From the NCBI RefSeq assembly GCF_947495845.1, contig NZ_CANMAO010000031.1:1-45315 (forward strand): a stretch of 45,315 nt of DNA, in the 5' to 3' direction. Of this stretch, positions 1 through 9,275 are shown piece after piece. The translations under genes were made by a program, and so were the position numbers. Under the pieces are notes generated by a model that did no database searches, had not been told where the DNA came from, and worked only from the letters and a program-made list of their open reading frames with translations. This DNA comes from an uncultured Endozoicomonas sp. Its GTDB lineage: Bacteria; Pseudomonadota; Gammaproteobacteria; Pseudomonadales; Endozoicomonadaceae. Position 1 is the first letter of the stretch; each line of letters begins with the position of its first letter.

Positions 1-77
1 GAGAAGACTCGAACTTCCACGCCCTTTCGGACACTAGCACCTGAAGCTAGCGCGTCTACCAATTCCGCCACCTGGGC
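1..77 (-). tRNA. tRNA-Leu (CAG), partial at window edge
   Basis: Reverse complement starts GCCCAGGTGGCGGAATTGG, the usual 5' half of a bacterial leucine tRNA. The anticodon arm is CTAGC-TTCAGGT-GCTAG, giving anticodon CAG (reads CUG). The long variable arm typical of class II tRNAs follows. The sequence is identical to the complete copy at 120-206. The 3' acceptor strand and CCA lie outside the window, so this is an edge truncation and not a pseudogene. It is transcribed after the 120-206 copy, 42 nt downstream. Confidence 0.95.
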
Positions 78-119
78 AAAGCGTTATGTTTTGGACAATG
101 TGCAAGGTAATCATTGATT

Positions 120-206
120 TGGTGCCCAGGAGAAGACTCGAACTTCCACGCCCTTTCGGACACTAGCACCTGAAGCTAGCGCGTCTACCAATTCCGCCAC
201 CTGGGC
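120..206 (-). tRNA. tRNA-Leu (CAG)
   Basis: Complete class II leucine tRNA on the minus strand. The 5' acceptor strand GCCCAGG pairs with CCTGGGC at the 3' end, followed by the discriminator A and an encoded CCA (120-122). The anticodon loop TTCAGGT gives anticodon CAG. The T arm GTTCGAGTC is present. A second identical copy begins 42 nt downstream, so the two probably form one transcript from the promoter at 244-272. Confidence 0.97.
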
Positions 207-243
207 CTTGCCACCGCCGTCCAACATCTCAGCGATGCGGCGC

Positions 244-272
244 ATAATAGAGATCAGCCTTCAGGCTGTCAA
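244..272 (-). promoter_or_regulatory. Sigma-70 promoter for the tRNA-Leu genes
   Basis: On the minus strand a perfect -35 TTGACA (267-272) is separated by 17 nt from a -10 TATTAT (244-249). The bases just downstream of the -10 are GC-rich (GCGCCGC), the discriminator type found at stringently controlled stable-RNA promoters. The expected start, near 237, is about 30 nt upstream of the mature tRNA 5' end. The boxes are seen directly; the stringent control is inferred. Confidence 0.8.
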
Positions 273-349
273 CCAATAAAATACGATGATTTCATAACCA
301 GATGACAGACAGGCAATCTCTTTACCCAACAATAGGTTATTAGGATTTG

Positions 350-709
350 TTAACGTTTCATTGCCGCGGTCATGGATTGGAACCACATGATCTTACTGAG
401 GTCTCCAGAAGCAACAATGTCTTTATCCTGCACACCTTTCATAAAGGCAACCTGAGATTTCTTTGCAGTCAGAATTTCAAAGCCTTTTTTGGCAGAGGAA
501 AAGGACAGTTCAAAGGTTGGTTCTGAGGTCGTGCCGGATTTCGAATAGACCTTTTCATCTTTAACAACAAAGTGTCGGGCAACACCGTCTTTACTGCTCA
601 ATTGAAAAGTCAGGTTCTGATCTTTCAGGGCTTTCTGAAAAGCGGCGCTTTTTTTGCTGGCGCGCTTCATCATCTGACCAAGAATCCATAACAACATTCG
701 GAACTTCAC
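350..709 (-). CDS. Small SCP2-like (sterol carrier/lipid-binding domain) protein
   Basis: A 119-residue protein with no signal peptide. Its middle and C-terminal parts (a strand containing FVVKDEKVYSKSG, then ELSFSSAKKGFEILTAKK, VAFMKGVQDKDIVASGDLSKIMWF) resemble the SCP2 lipid-binding fold, where a GxxxxxGD turn precedes the last helix. The start codon is GTG at 709, supported by GGAG six bases upstream; an ATG at residue 5 is an alternative. The gene lies between HU and the tRNA-Leu genes on the same strand. A role in binding a hydrophobic ligand is family-level inference only, and no partner is suggested by the neighbours. Confidence 0.6.
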   Translation of the reverse strand: MKFRMLLWILGQMMKRASKKSAAFQKALKDQNLTFQLSSKDGVARHFVVKDEKVYSKSGTTSEPTFELSFSSAKKGFEILTAKKSQVAFMKGVQDKDIVASGDLSKIMWFQSMTAAMKR

Positions 710-870
710 AGGATTCTCCTGCCATCGATTTACTTAAGGAAATAAGCAGGAAAACACTCCCCTTCCATTCTGCTCTTTTCAGAGCAAAACAGTGGGAAAA
801 TGTTTTCTGAAGAGAAATTTTCGAGGAATAACACCGCGACTCAAGGCTCTACTGCTTTGCCACTGAATAA

Positions 871-1146
871 TCAGGCATTCACAGCATCTTTCAGCGCCTT
901 GCCTGGTTTGAAGGCAACGGTTTTGCTGGCTTTAATCTGGATGGTTTCACCGGTTTGCGGGTTTTTGCCGGTTCGGGCAGCACGGCTGCGCTGCTCAAAA
1001 GTACCAAAGCCAACAAGGCTTACAGCATCGCCGTTTTTAGCTGCGCCGGTAATGGCATCAAGAATAGCGTTCAGTGCCAGAGTGGCCTTTTCTTTGCTGA
1101 TATCCGCTTCGTCAGCAATCACGTTGACCAGGTCAGGTTTACGCAT
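871..1146 (-). CDS. hupB: HU family DNA-binding protein (HU-beta type)
   Basis: A 91-residue histone-like protein of normal HU length. It starts MRKPDLVNVIADEADISK and contains the HU dimerisation core VSLVGFGTFEQRSRAARTGKN. The beta-arm segment NPQTGETIQI carries the conserved NPxTG with the DNA-intercalating proline, and the protein ends FKPGKALKDAVN. HU bends and compacts DNA and helps in replication, recombination and transcription. GGAG lies ten bases before the ATG. The gene stands alone here rather than next to lon, where hupB is often found, so the HU-beta label rests on similarity only; it could equally be called hupA-like. Confidence 0.93.
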   Translation of the reverse strand: MRKPDLVNVIADEADISKEKATLALNAILDAITGAAKNGDAVSLVGFGTFEQRSRAARTGKNPQTGETIQIKASKTVAFKPGKALKDAVNA

Positions 1147-1346
1147 GGTAATTACACTCCATTTTTGTTTTTCTTGTTTTTTCCCTTAGGGCAAGGGAGT
1201 TCCCCTTTTCTGAGCAAGGACTACTTGGCTCTTCCTGCAGACTATTGGCTCACAGACAGCAACAGACTAAAACACCGATGCCCGTAGGGCAATAGCTCAA
1301 GCCCACAGTTTCCCGGTTTTTCATGAAAAAGCCGTGTATTTGTCAT

Positions 1347-1517
1347 TCAGTCGGTTATTTCAATCATTTCAAAATCGCTTTTACCAACACCACAATCCGG
1401 ACACAGCCAGTCTTCAGGCACTGCTTCCCATGGTGTGCCGGCAGGAATCCCATCCTCCGGCCAACCGCTGGATTCATCATAGATAAATCCACAAACCAAG
1501 CATCGCCATTTTTTCAT
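1347..1517 (-). CDS. Rubredoxin
   Basis: A 56-residue iron-only redox protein with the two rubredoxin knuckles: [13 protein letters not shown] at the N-terminus and [15 protein letters not shown] at the C-terminus. The four cysteines bind one Fe as Fe(Cys)4. The middle segment [15 protein letters not shown] is also typical. I chose the ATG at 1517 (MKKWRC) because GGAG lies six bases upstream; the longer reading from 1565 adds 16 residues that do not look like rubredoxin. It is a soluble one-electron carrier, commonly paired with alkane hydroxylase, rubrerythrin or rubredoxin reductase, but none of these is adjacent. It is divergent from the ABC operon that begins at 1652. Confidence 0.95.
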   Translation of the reverse strand: MKKWRCLVCGFIYDESSGWPEDGIPAGTPWEAVPEDWLCPDCGVGKSDFEMIEITD

Positions 1518-1651
1518 TCTGAACTCCATTGTCACAAAATAGTAAACATAGCGATCTTCTGGCAAAATGCTGGATTCCAGCCTGACTCTCTTTCAGGTTG
1601 CTACAGTGATGAACGGATTCGTCAGCAATAATAATTACATCAGAGATCACG

Positions 1652-3318
<1,667 letters not shown>

Positions 3319-3322
<4 letters not shown>

Positions 3323-4425
3323 GAATAGCCATTGAGCGTCGTCCTTACGATTCCAACCTGATGAAATATCTGTCACCAGTGCTGGCCATTGTCCTGACCT
3401 TAATCAGCGGCGGACTGATTTTTATGATTCAGGGTCAAGATCCCTGGGCAGGTTTATATACGTTTTTTATTCTGCCAGTGTCGGACAGTTATGGCTGGTC
3501 TGAGCTTGGGGTAAAGGCGGCACCCGTCTTGTTATGCGCTATGGGGCTGTCGGTTTGTTATCGAGCCAACATCTGGAATATTGGCGCTGAAGGTCAGCTT
3601 TTGATGGGCGCCTTAATCGGCAGCTGGGCCGCACTCAGCTGGATGGACTCATCCAGTTCATGGGTTCTGCCCGCCGTTTTGGCTTGCGGTGCCATTGGTG
3701 GTTTGCTGTGGGCGCTGATTCCTGCCGTACTGAAAAATCATTTTAATACCAATGAAATCCTCACCAGCATCATGCTGAATTACATTGCCTTGAACCTTTT
3801 ACTGTTAGCGGTTCACGGGCCTTTGAAAGATCCCCATGGTTTTAATTTCCCGGAATCAGCACTGTTCACTGATGCCGTCACACTGCCCATTATTATGGAA
3901 GGCACCCGGCTGCACCTTGGCCTGATATTAGGGCTGTTTGCGGTAGCAACGCTCTGGGTCGTCATGGCCAGAACGTTTCTTGGCTTTCAACTTAAGGTCA
4001 TTGGATTAGACGCAAGCGCTGGCCATTTTGCCGGTTACCAACAACGGCGTCTGGTTTACTTCAGCCTTCTATTGTGCGGCGCTCTGGCAGGCCTGGCAGG
4101 TATTTCAGAAGTGACGGGGCCAATTGGACAACTCGTGCCGTCTGTTTCACCGGGATACGGTTATGCCGCCATTATTGTTGCCTTTCTTGGCCGGCTTCAC
4201 CCTGTTGGTATTTTGCTGGCCAGCCTCTTGATGGCGCTTGTCTATATGGGCGGAGAAATGGGGCAAATTGACCTCGGCCTGCCACTGGCTCTTGGCAGCC
4301 TGTTTCAGGGCATGCTGCTGTTTTATTTGCTGGCCTGTGATTTCCTGATCAGTTATCGCCTGCGCATACAGCCTTCCGTTAAACCAATGGCCTTCCCAGA
4401 CACCAGCACAGGAGTCAGCCAGTAA
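3319..4425 (+). CDS. BMP-family ABC importer permease, subunit 1
   Basis: A 368-residue inner-membrane permease with about 8-10 hydrophobic segments (the first at residues ~18-36). It carries the BPD_transp_2 family signatures YRANIWNIGAEGQLLMGAL near residue 80 and NTNEILTSIMLNYIAL in the middle. The ATG at 3319 overlaps the end of the ATPase gene by 4 nt, and the stop codon TAA at 4425 shares its last base with the ATG of the next permease, so the genes are translationally coupled. It forms the membrane channel together with the 4425-5351 product. Family members (YufP/NupB type) import purine nucleosides; the substrate here is inferred only from class membership. Confidence 0.92.
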
Positions 4426-5351
4426 TGGATATTGAACTGTTGACCAATATTCTCTTTGCCATGGTCCGCACCGGAACCCCTCTTTTATTGGTTGCCCTCG
4501 GGGAGTTAGTCTGCGAGAAAAGTGGCGTTCTGAATCTTGGGCAAGAAGGCATGATGCTCATGGGTGCCGTGGTTGGTTTTATTGCTGCATTGACCACAGG
4601 CAATTTGATGCTCGGTGTGATGATGGGGATTATGGCCGGTATGGCCATGGCCTGCCTGTTTGGCGTATTGGCAATCCAACTCCGTGCTAATCAAGTCGCC
4701 ACCGGGCTGGCACTGACCATTTTTGGTGCAGGATTGAGCGCCTATATTGGTACCGATTATGTTGGCCAGGGGCTGAGTGGATTTCAGCCTTTTATTGTTC
4801 CGCTACTGTCGGATATTCCTGTTTTGGGGAAAGTCCTGTTTAGTCAGGATGCGCTGGTCTACCTGTCGTTTATTATTTGCATAGTACTTTGGTTGTTCTT
4901 CAAATTCAGCCGACCTGGCCTAATGATTAAAGCCATTGGCGAAAGCCCTTATTCAGCCACTGCCGTTGGTTTGCCCGTCATTCCGGCTCGATGGATAGCC
5001 CTGTTATTTGGCGGCGCCATGGCGGGCATGGGTGGTGCTTATCTTTCTCTGGCCTACACCCCTTTATGGGCAGAAGGCATGACTGCTGGCCGTGGCTGGA
5101 TTGGCCTGGCTTTGGTGGTGTTTGCCAGCTGGAAAGTAGAACGAGTATTGCTGGGTGCCTGGCTGTTCGGACTGGCAAGCATTATGCATCTGGTTTTGCA
5201 GGGAATGGGCGCCTCCATCTCTTCAAATCTGTTGGCCACACTGCCTTATCTGGCCACTATTGTTGTACTGGTGTTGTTGTCCAGTAACCAGTCGCGGAGT
5301 CGTATGTTGGCTCCGATGTCGCTGGGAAAGCCGTATCATCCTGCGGGATAA
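4425..5351 (+). CDS. BMP-family ABC importer permease, subunit 2
   Basis: A 308-residue hydrophobic permease of the same family as its upstream partner, with the motif CEKSGVLNLGQEGMMLMGA near residue 30 and QVATGLALTIFGAGLSAYIG near residue 90. The central GLMIKAIGESPYSATAVGL is the cytoplasmic coupling region expected to contact the ATPase. It begins at the last base of the upstream stop codon. It corresponds to YufQ/NupC-type permeases and should heterodimerise with subunit 1. The binding-protein gene follows after 39 nt. Confidence 0.92.
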   Translation: MDIELLTNILFAMVRTGTPLLLVALGELVCEKSGVLNLGQEGMMLMGAVVGFIAALTTGNLMLGVMMGIMAGMAMACLFGVLAIQLRANQVATGLALTIFGAGLSAYIGTDYVGQGLSGFQPFIVPLLSDIPVLGKVLFSQDALVYLSFIICIVLWLFFKFSRPGLMIKAIGESPYSATAVGLPVIPARWIALLFGGAMAGMGGAYLSLAYTPLWAEGMTAGRGWIGLALVVFASWKVERVLLGAWLFGLASIMHLVLQGMGASISSNLLATLPYLATIVVLVLLSSNQSRSRMLAPMSLGKPYHPAG

Positions 5352-5390
5352 AAAAGAATAAACACAATAAATAAAAAAGGAGCTGAACTG

Positions 5391-6476
5391 ATGAAATCCT
5401 TTATCAAAAAAGCCATCGTCTCGGTGGCAACTGCTGGATTGGTGGCTTTATCCACCTTGTCTGCCGCTGTGGAAAAGCCACTGAAAATTGGCTTCGTTTA
5501 CGTCGGCCCGGTAAGCGACGCTGGCTGGACTTTTGGCCACGACGAAGGTCGTCTGGAGATGTTAGAAAAGCTGGGCAACAACGTTGAAACCACTTATGTT
5601 GAAAGTGTTTCCGAAGGCGCCGATGCTGAGCGTGTTATCCGCAAACTGGCGCAACAGGGTCACGATCTGATCTTCACCACCTCTTTTGGTTACATGAACC
5701 CAACCCTGAAAGTGGCCAAACAGTTCCCTGACGTTAAGTTCCAACACGCGACGGGTTACAAGCGTGGCAAAAACGTGGGCACTTACTCTGCTCGTTTTTA
5801 TGAAGGTCGTTACCTGACGGGTGTGATCGCCGGTCACATGACGGAATCTAATGTCATTGGTTATGTCGGTTCTTTCCCGATTCCCGAAGTAGTTCAGGGT
5901 ATCAATGCCTTTACCCTTGGTCTGCGCAGTGTTAATCCTGATGCGACGGTGAAGGTTGTGTGGATCAACAGCTGGTACGACCCGGCCAAAGAGCGCGAAG
6001 CTGCTGAATCTCTGATCGCTCAGGGTGCTGATATCATCAACCAGCACACCGACTCTCCGGCACCGGTTCAGGCTGCACAGGATAAGGGCGTTTATGCTTT
6101 CGGTTATGACACTGATATGTCCAGCTTCGGCCCTGATGCGCACCTGACTGGCAGCATGGTTCACTGGGGTGGTTTCTACTCCGATACGGCCAAAGCGGTG
6201 CTGGAAAAGCAGTGGAAGGCGGAAGATGTATGGGGCGGTTTTGCTGCCGGCATGGTAGAGATGGCACCTTACAACAAAGCCATTCCTGAAGACGTGGTCG
6301 CCCAGGTTGAAGCGCTGAAACAACAAATCGCCGATGGAACCTTTGCCATTTTTGAAGGTCCGATCAAAGCACAGGATGCTTCGATCAAAGTCTCTGAGGG
6401 TACAAAACTCAATGATGGTGATATTCTGTCTATGAATTGGTATGTGGAGGGTGTTGAGGGAACATTGCCTAATTAA
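5391..6476 (+). CDS. BMP-family periplasmic substrate-binding protein
   Basis: A 361-residue solute-binding protein. It has a Sec signal peptide (MKSFIKKAIVSVATAGLVAL, probable cleavage near the SAA at residues 24-26) and no lipobox cysteine, so it should be soluble in the periplasm. The mature protein opens with LKIGFVYVGPVSDAGWTF, the hallmark of the BMP (basic membrane protein/Med) family, and later has the ligand-pocket stretch INQHTDSPAPVQAAQ. AAGGAG lies eight bases before the ATG. It completes the importer operon (ATPase, permease, permease, binding protein). Family members bind purine nucleosides; other ligands are possible. A hairpin follows at 6502-6527. Confidence 0.93.
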   Translation: MKSFIKKAIVSVATAGLVALSTLSAAVEKPLKIGFVYVGPVSDAGWTFGHDEGRLEMLEKLGNNVETTYVESVSEGADAERVIRKLAQQGHDLIFTTSFGYMNPTLKVAKQFPDVKFQHATGYKRGKNVGTYSARFYEGRYLTGVIAGHMTESNVIGYVGSFPIPEVVQGINAFTLGLRSVNPDATVKVVWINSWYDPAKEREAAESLIAQGADIINQHTDSPAPVQAAQDKGVYAFGYDTDMSSFGPDAHLTGSMVHWGGFYSDTAKAVLEKQWKAEDVWGGFAAGMVEMAPYNKAIPEDVVAQVEALKQQIADGTFAIFEGPIKAQDASIKVSEGTKLNDGDILSMNWYVEGVEGTLPN

Positions 6477-6501
6477 TCTCCCCTCCTGCTTTTTGACAGA
6501 A

Positions 6502-6527
6502 CCTGAAGCTGGGTTTCCAGCTTCAGG
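6502..6527 (+). terminator. Strong hairpin between the BMP operon and ubiC
   Basis: A perfect 11-bp stem CCTGAAGCTGG / CCAGCTTCAGG with a 4-nt loop GTTT. There is no T-run after it, so it is either a weak or Rho-assisted terminator of the importer operon or an mRNA 3'-end stabiliser. It ends only 15 nt before the ubiC start codon, with the AGGA of ubiC immediately downstream. Confidence 0.6.
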
Positions 6528-6542
6528 CAGGATGTACTGCTG

Positions 6543-7067
6543 ATGCCCCTGAGACACATAAAAGAATGGCAACCTGCCCTGCAGGCTGAAGGAATTCCCG
6601 AAACTCTGCGGGAAATGATTCTGGATAACCACTCCCTTACCCAGCGGCTGAAGCAGTTACATCATCAGGAATTTTTTGTGCGGGTGCTCTGCCATGAATG
6701 GCAGGAACCGATCTCTGAAGAAAAAGCTTTTTTGCACTGCGATGACCAGCGCGCCAGCATTCGAGAAGTGCTGCTGTTTGGCTCAGGCAAACCTGTGGTA
6801 TTTGCTCGAAGTGTATTACCGGAATCCAGCCTGATGGGAGACAATGCCGAGCTGCTCAACCTTGGTGATAAACCTCTCGGCGAATACATTTTCAGCCAAC
6901 CTGATCTGCGCCGGGGTCCAATCGAAGTGGCGCCCTTGCCTGCCCGCCAGTTCAATCAACGAATAAATTTCACATTTGATAAAGAAACCGCCTGGGCCCG
7001 ACGGTCTCTGTTTTATTTGAGAGAAAAACCCATTCTGGTATGCGAAGTGTTTTTGCCTGTTAAGTAG
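6543..7067 (+). CDS. ubiC: Chorismate lyase (chorismate to 4-hydroxybenzoate + pyruvate)
   Basis: A 174-residue cytoplasmic enzyme for the first committed step of ubiquinone synthesis. UbiC family marks visible here are WQEPISEEKAFL, the substrate-binding strand IREVLLFGSGKPVVFARSVLP with its conserved Arg residues, KPLGEYIF, and the C-terminal block ARRSLFYLREKPILVCEVFLP that carries the active-site Glu. Length is normal (E. coli 165). AGGA lies ten bases before the ATG. ubiA follows on the same strand but only after an opposing gene (7060-7839), so the usual ubiC-ubiA pair is interrupted. The last 8 nt overlap the 3' end of that opposing gene. Confidence 0.93.
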   Translation: MPLRHIKEWQPALQAEGIPETLREMILDNHSLTQRLKQLHHQEFFVRVLCHEWQEPISEEKAFLHCDDQRASIREVLLFGSGKPVVFARSVLPESSLMGDNAELLNLGDKPLGEYIFSQPDLRRGPIEVAPLPARQFNQRINFTFDKETAWARRSLFYLREKPILVCEVFLPVK

Positions 7068-7839
7068 CTTCTTCTTGAATTTCGGTTGCAAGGACACTCA
7101 GCTCTTTCTCCAATCCGTCCCAGAATTTGATGCGCGATTGAATCGCCTGCTTTGCTTTGGATAATGCGGCCTGCTCCGCTTGATCATCACCATTAATACA
7201 CTGCTTTAGCAGGCTTTCAGCGGCAGGGCCATGCTCATCACCATCCAGGGCAATATGTCGTTTCAGATAATAGGTCATGGCTGGTACGGCCTTTTCGTCC
7301 ACATCCCATTGATCCAGTAACGCCGTAAACATTTCAGGAATGGCGTCCTCCCGGCCAAACAGAAAATAGCTGGCCACCTCCGGTAGCGATCCATGTTGTG
7401 CCACGTTCATGGTATCCGTTACAAAGGCCTGCACGTACTCCGGCACATTCGCCGCCCGCATTGCCAATTTGCATGAAGTACCTACCTTTACGGCATAGAG
7501 CACACTCTCTATTTTGCTGGTGTCTGCAGAGACTTCCCGCATGGCAGCAAGGTACATTTCCAGATGACTCATGGGGATTCCGTTCTGGTCTTTATCCGTT
7601 TCTTCATACAGAATGATCTCGTTGATAAAACGGGCTGAACGGGCGTCCGCTTGTGGTGTCCAGGGCAACTGCATTGCGGTGAATTCCAGCTGCAATCTTT
7701 TTGCCAACGACATAAAATCCCACACAGCAAACACATGAGCTTCCATAAACTTTGCCAGCGTTTCCATATTATGGATTTTCTGGTAAACAGCATGATTGAA
7801 CAGTTGATGACGAAGCGGGCGTAACGGTTGATCAAACAT
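7060..7839 (-). CDS. DUF3050 family protein (heme-oxygenase-like fold)
   Basis: A 259-residue, mostly alpha-helical soluble protein recognised as DUF3050, a family related to the heme-oxygenase/PqqC-like helical fold. Residues that could bind metal recur on successive helices: E33 and H35 (FMEAHVFAVWDFM), the acidic run at 79-84 (EETDKD), H92, E164 and H195-D199-H203 (RHIALDGDEHG). This resembles the spacing in heme-oxygenase-like diiron oxidases, but metal binding is my inference. GGAGG lies five bases before the ATG at 7839. The gene is antiparallel between ubiC and ubiA, converging on ubiC with an 8-nt overlap and diverging from ubiA. Function unknown; a link to quinone or aromatic metabolism is only suggested by position. 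Confidence 0.75.
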   Translation of the reverse strand: MFDQPLRPLRHQLFNHAVYQKIHNMETLAKFMEAHVFAVWDFMSLAKRLQLEFTAMQLPWTPQADARSARFINEIILYEETDKDQNGIPMSHLEMYLAAMREVSADTSKIESVLYAVKVGTSCKLAMRAANVPEYVQAFVTDTMNVAQHGSLPEVASYFLFGREDAIPEMFTALLDQWDVDEKAVPAMTYYLKRHIALDGDEHGPAAESLLKQCINGDDQAEQAALSKAKQAIQSRIKFWDGLEKELSVLATEIQEEAT

Positions 7840-8012
7840 GGTAGCCTCCTGCTTTGGCTTTACTGGTGCTGAGCTTGTTCGGGAGCATTGCTCAGAATTT
7901 AAGCTGTCAACTGAATGGAAGGGCAGCCATAAATATTATTCATCGGCTGAAAGATTGAGCCTATTATCAGAACTGGATTACGTTCTGATTCTAAGAATAC
8001 AGATAAATACAG

Positions 8013-8921
8013 ATGAAATTATTACAGCTCATAACAGGCTCCAATAAGAAAATTACAGAACTGCTTGATCAACACCTGCCACGCTGGAAAGACTTTGTTC
8101 AGCTGGCGCGCATTGATCGGCCCATTGGTGTTTTCCTGTTGATGTGGCCAACTCTCTGGGCACTGTGGTTGGCTGCGGATGGGATTCCCAGTACTCACAA
8201 TTTACTGGTCTTCGTAGCGGGGGTTATTCTTACCCGCAGCGCAGGTTGTGTGATCAACGATTATGCTGATCGTAATGTCGATGGACACGTTAAAAGAACT
8301 CGTGAACGCCCCTTAGTCACCGGCAGGATTCAACCAAAAGAAGCGCTGATTTATGCGGCAGTATTATTCCTGCTCGCATTCCTTTTAGTGCTTACAACGA
8401 ATTCACTGACTATTTCATTGTCGTTTGTCGCCTTGCTTTTTGCTGCCGCATATCCATTCGCCAAACGTTACACCTATCTGCCCCAGGTTGTTCTGGGCAT
8501 AGCTTTTGGCTGTTCAATTCCCATGGCATTTACTGCAGAAGCTGGAGAGCTTACGACGCAAGCCTGGTTATTATTTACCGCGAATCTGATGTGGACTGTC
8601 GCTTATGACACACAGTACGCCATGGTAGATAGAGACGACGATATAAAAGTAGGCATTAAATCCACAGCAATCCTGTTTGGTGAAATGGATAATGTCATCA
8701 TTGGTTTTTTCCAACTCACGGCTCTGATTGCGCTGATCATGGTTGGTCGACAACTGGAATTGAGCTGGCCGTTTTACATCAGCCTGACTGCCGCTGCCGC
8801 CGGTTTCTTCTGGCAGCAACGACAGACACGAAACCGCGAGCGAATGCGTTGTTTCAAGGCTTTTCTTTCTAATCATTGGATTGGGGCTATTATTTTTTTG
8901 GGAATAGCCACATCTCTTTAA
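8013..8921 (+). CDS. ubiA: 4-hydroxybenzoate polyprenyltransferase
   Basis: A 302-residue integral membrane enzyme that attaches the polyprenyl tail to 4-hydroxybenzoate, the second step of ubiquinone synthesis. Both Mg2+/diphosphate motifs are present: [20 protein letters not shown] (N82, D83, D86, D90) and [20 protein letters not shown] (D199 to D210). About eight membrane helices are evident. The N-terminal [20 protein letters not shown] is a UbiA hallmark. The RBS before the ATG is poor, but no better start is seen. It probably has its own promoter in the 7840-8012 divergent region because ubiC is separated from it by an opposing gene. Confidence 0.95.
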   Translation: MKLLQLITGSNKKITELLDQHLPRWKDFVQLARIDRPIGVFLLMWPTLWALWLAADGIPSTHNLLVFVAGVILTRSAGCVINDYADRNVDGHVKRTRERPLVTGRIQPKEALIYAAVLFLLAFLLVLTTNSLTISLSFVALLFAAAYPFAKRYTYLPQVVLGIAFGCSIPMAFTAEAGELTTQAWLLFTANLMWTVAYDTQYAMVDRDDDIKVGIKSTAILFGEMDNVIIGFFQLTALIALIMVGRQLELSWPFYISLTAAAAGFFWQQRQTRNRERMRCFKAFLSNHWIGAIIFLGIATSL

Positions 8922-8983
8922 CTTCACATCTCTTTAAATTCAGATCAGGGTCATCACCCGATGACCTTGCCGTATTTCCGCTA

Positions 8984-9001
8984 CCGTCATCTTTCTGTAA
9001 C
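8984..9001 (+). promoter_or_regulatory. Candidate PHO box and -10 upstream of phoB
   Basis: CCGTCAT-CTTT-CTGTAAC fits the PhoB-binding consensus of two CTGTCAT-like 7-mers separated by 4 bp. Ten bases after it lies TGTAAT (9012-9017), matching a -10 element at 5 of 6 positions; a PHO box replacing the -35 at this distance is how Pho promoters are normally built. The predicted start, near 9023, is just before the inverted-repeat element at 9025. Sequence match seen directly; autoregulation by PhoB is established in relatives and inferred here. Confidence 0.6.
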
Positions 9002-9024
9002 ATTCACCCGTTGTAATACCTGAG

Positions 9025-9237
9025 TAGGAGGCTGTCCGAGAATAGGTTGCCCTACGCGGCAACTGCTCCTGCGTTGCTCTAGCTCCTGCATCCATGCAGT
9101 CGTGCGGTGGCAGTAAATTGGTCTAATAATTCCGTTTTGTTCAGCAAATAGCACCACTATTCACTTCACAAAACGGATTTTTTATCCTCAATTTTCTACC
9201 ATCCTCGCTACGGGCGCTATTCTCGGTCAGCCTCCTA
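9025..9237. repeat. MITE-like inverted-repeat element in the phoB leader
   Basis: The ends are 21-bp inverted repeats (9025-9045 and 9217-9237) differing at one position; the outer part of each reads TAGGAGGCTG(T/A)CCGAG. Weaker complementarity continues inward (GCCC-TACGCGG against CGCCCGTAGCG) and outward (AATACC / GGTATT). The ~213 bp element contains no ORF, consistent with a non-autonomous miniature transposable element. An internal 10-bp stem with a T-run is listed separately. No clear target-site duplication was found. Confidence 0.7.
9131..9183 (+). terminator. Terminator-like hairpin inside the phoB-leader element
   Basis: TCCGTTTTGT (9131-9140) pairs perfectly with ACAAAACGGA (9168-9177), enclosing a smaller AATAG/CTATT stem, and six T residues follow (9178-9183). 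It points toward phoB, 93 nt before the start codon. It could reduce read-through into phoB or simply be part of the element's own fold. The stem is only moderately GC-rich, so termination strength is uncertain. Confidence 0.4.
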
Positions 9238-9275
9238 GTGGTATTGAATAACAGATTCAACCTCGGGGTATTTTC

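Noticed and set aside
1-77. Truncated tRNA-Leu pseudogene
   Set aside because: The sequence is identical to the intact copy and stops exactly at the window edge, so it is an edge effect.
771-786. TGCTCT-TTTC-AGAGCA hairpin as the HU terminator
   Set aside because: Short stem with no T-run on the minus strand; not supportable on its own.
1315-1333. GGTTTTTCATGAAAAAGCC palindrome as rubredoxin terminator
   Set aside because: The stem is almost all A-T and there is no GC-rich core; too weak to list as a terminator.
5562-6632. A 356-residue open frame antisense to the BMP binding-protein gene
   Set aside because: It is a reading-frame shadow: the plus strand carries an unmistakable BMP protein with RBS and signal peptide, and the antisense product shows no family features.
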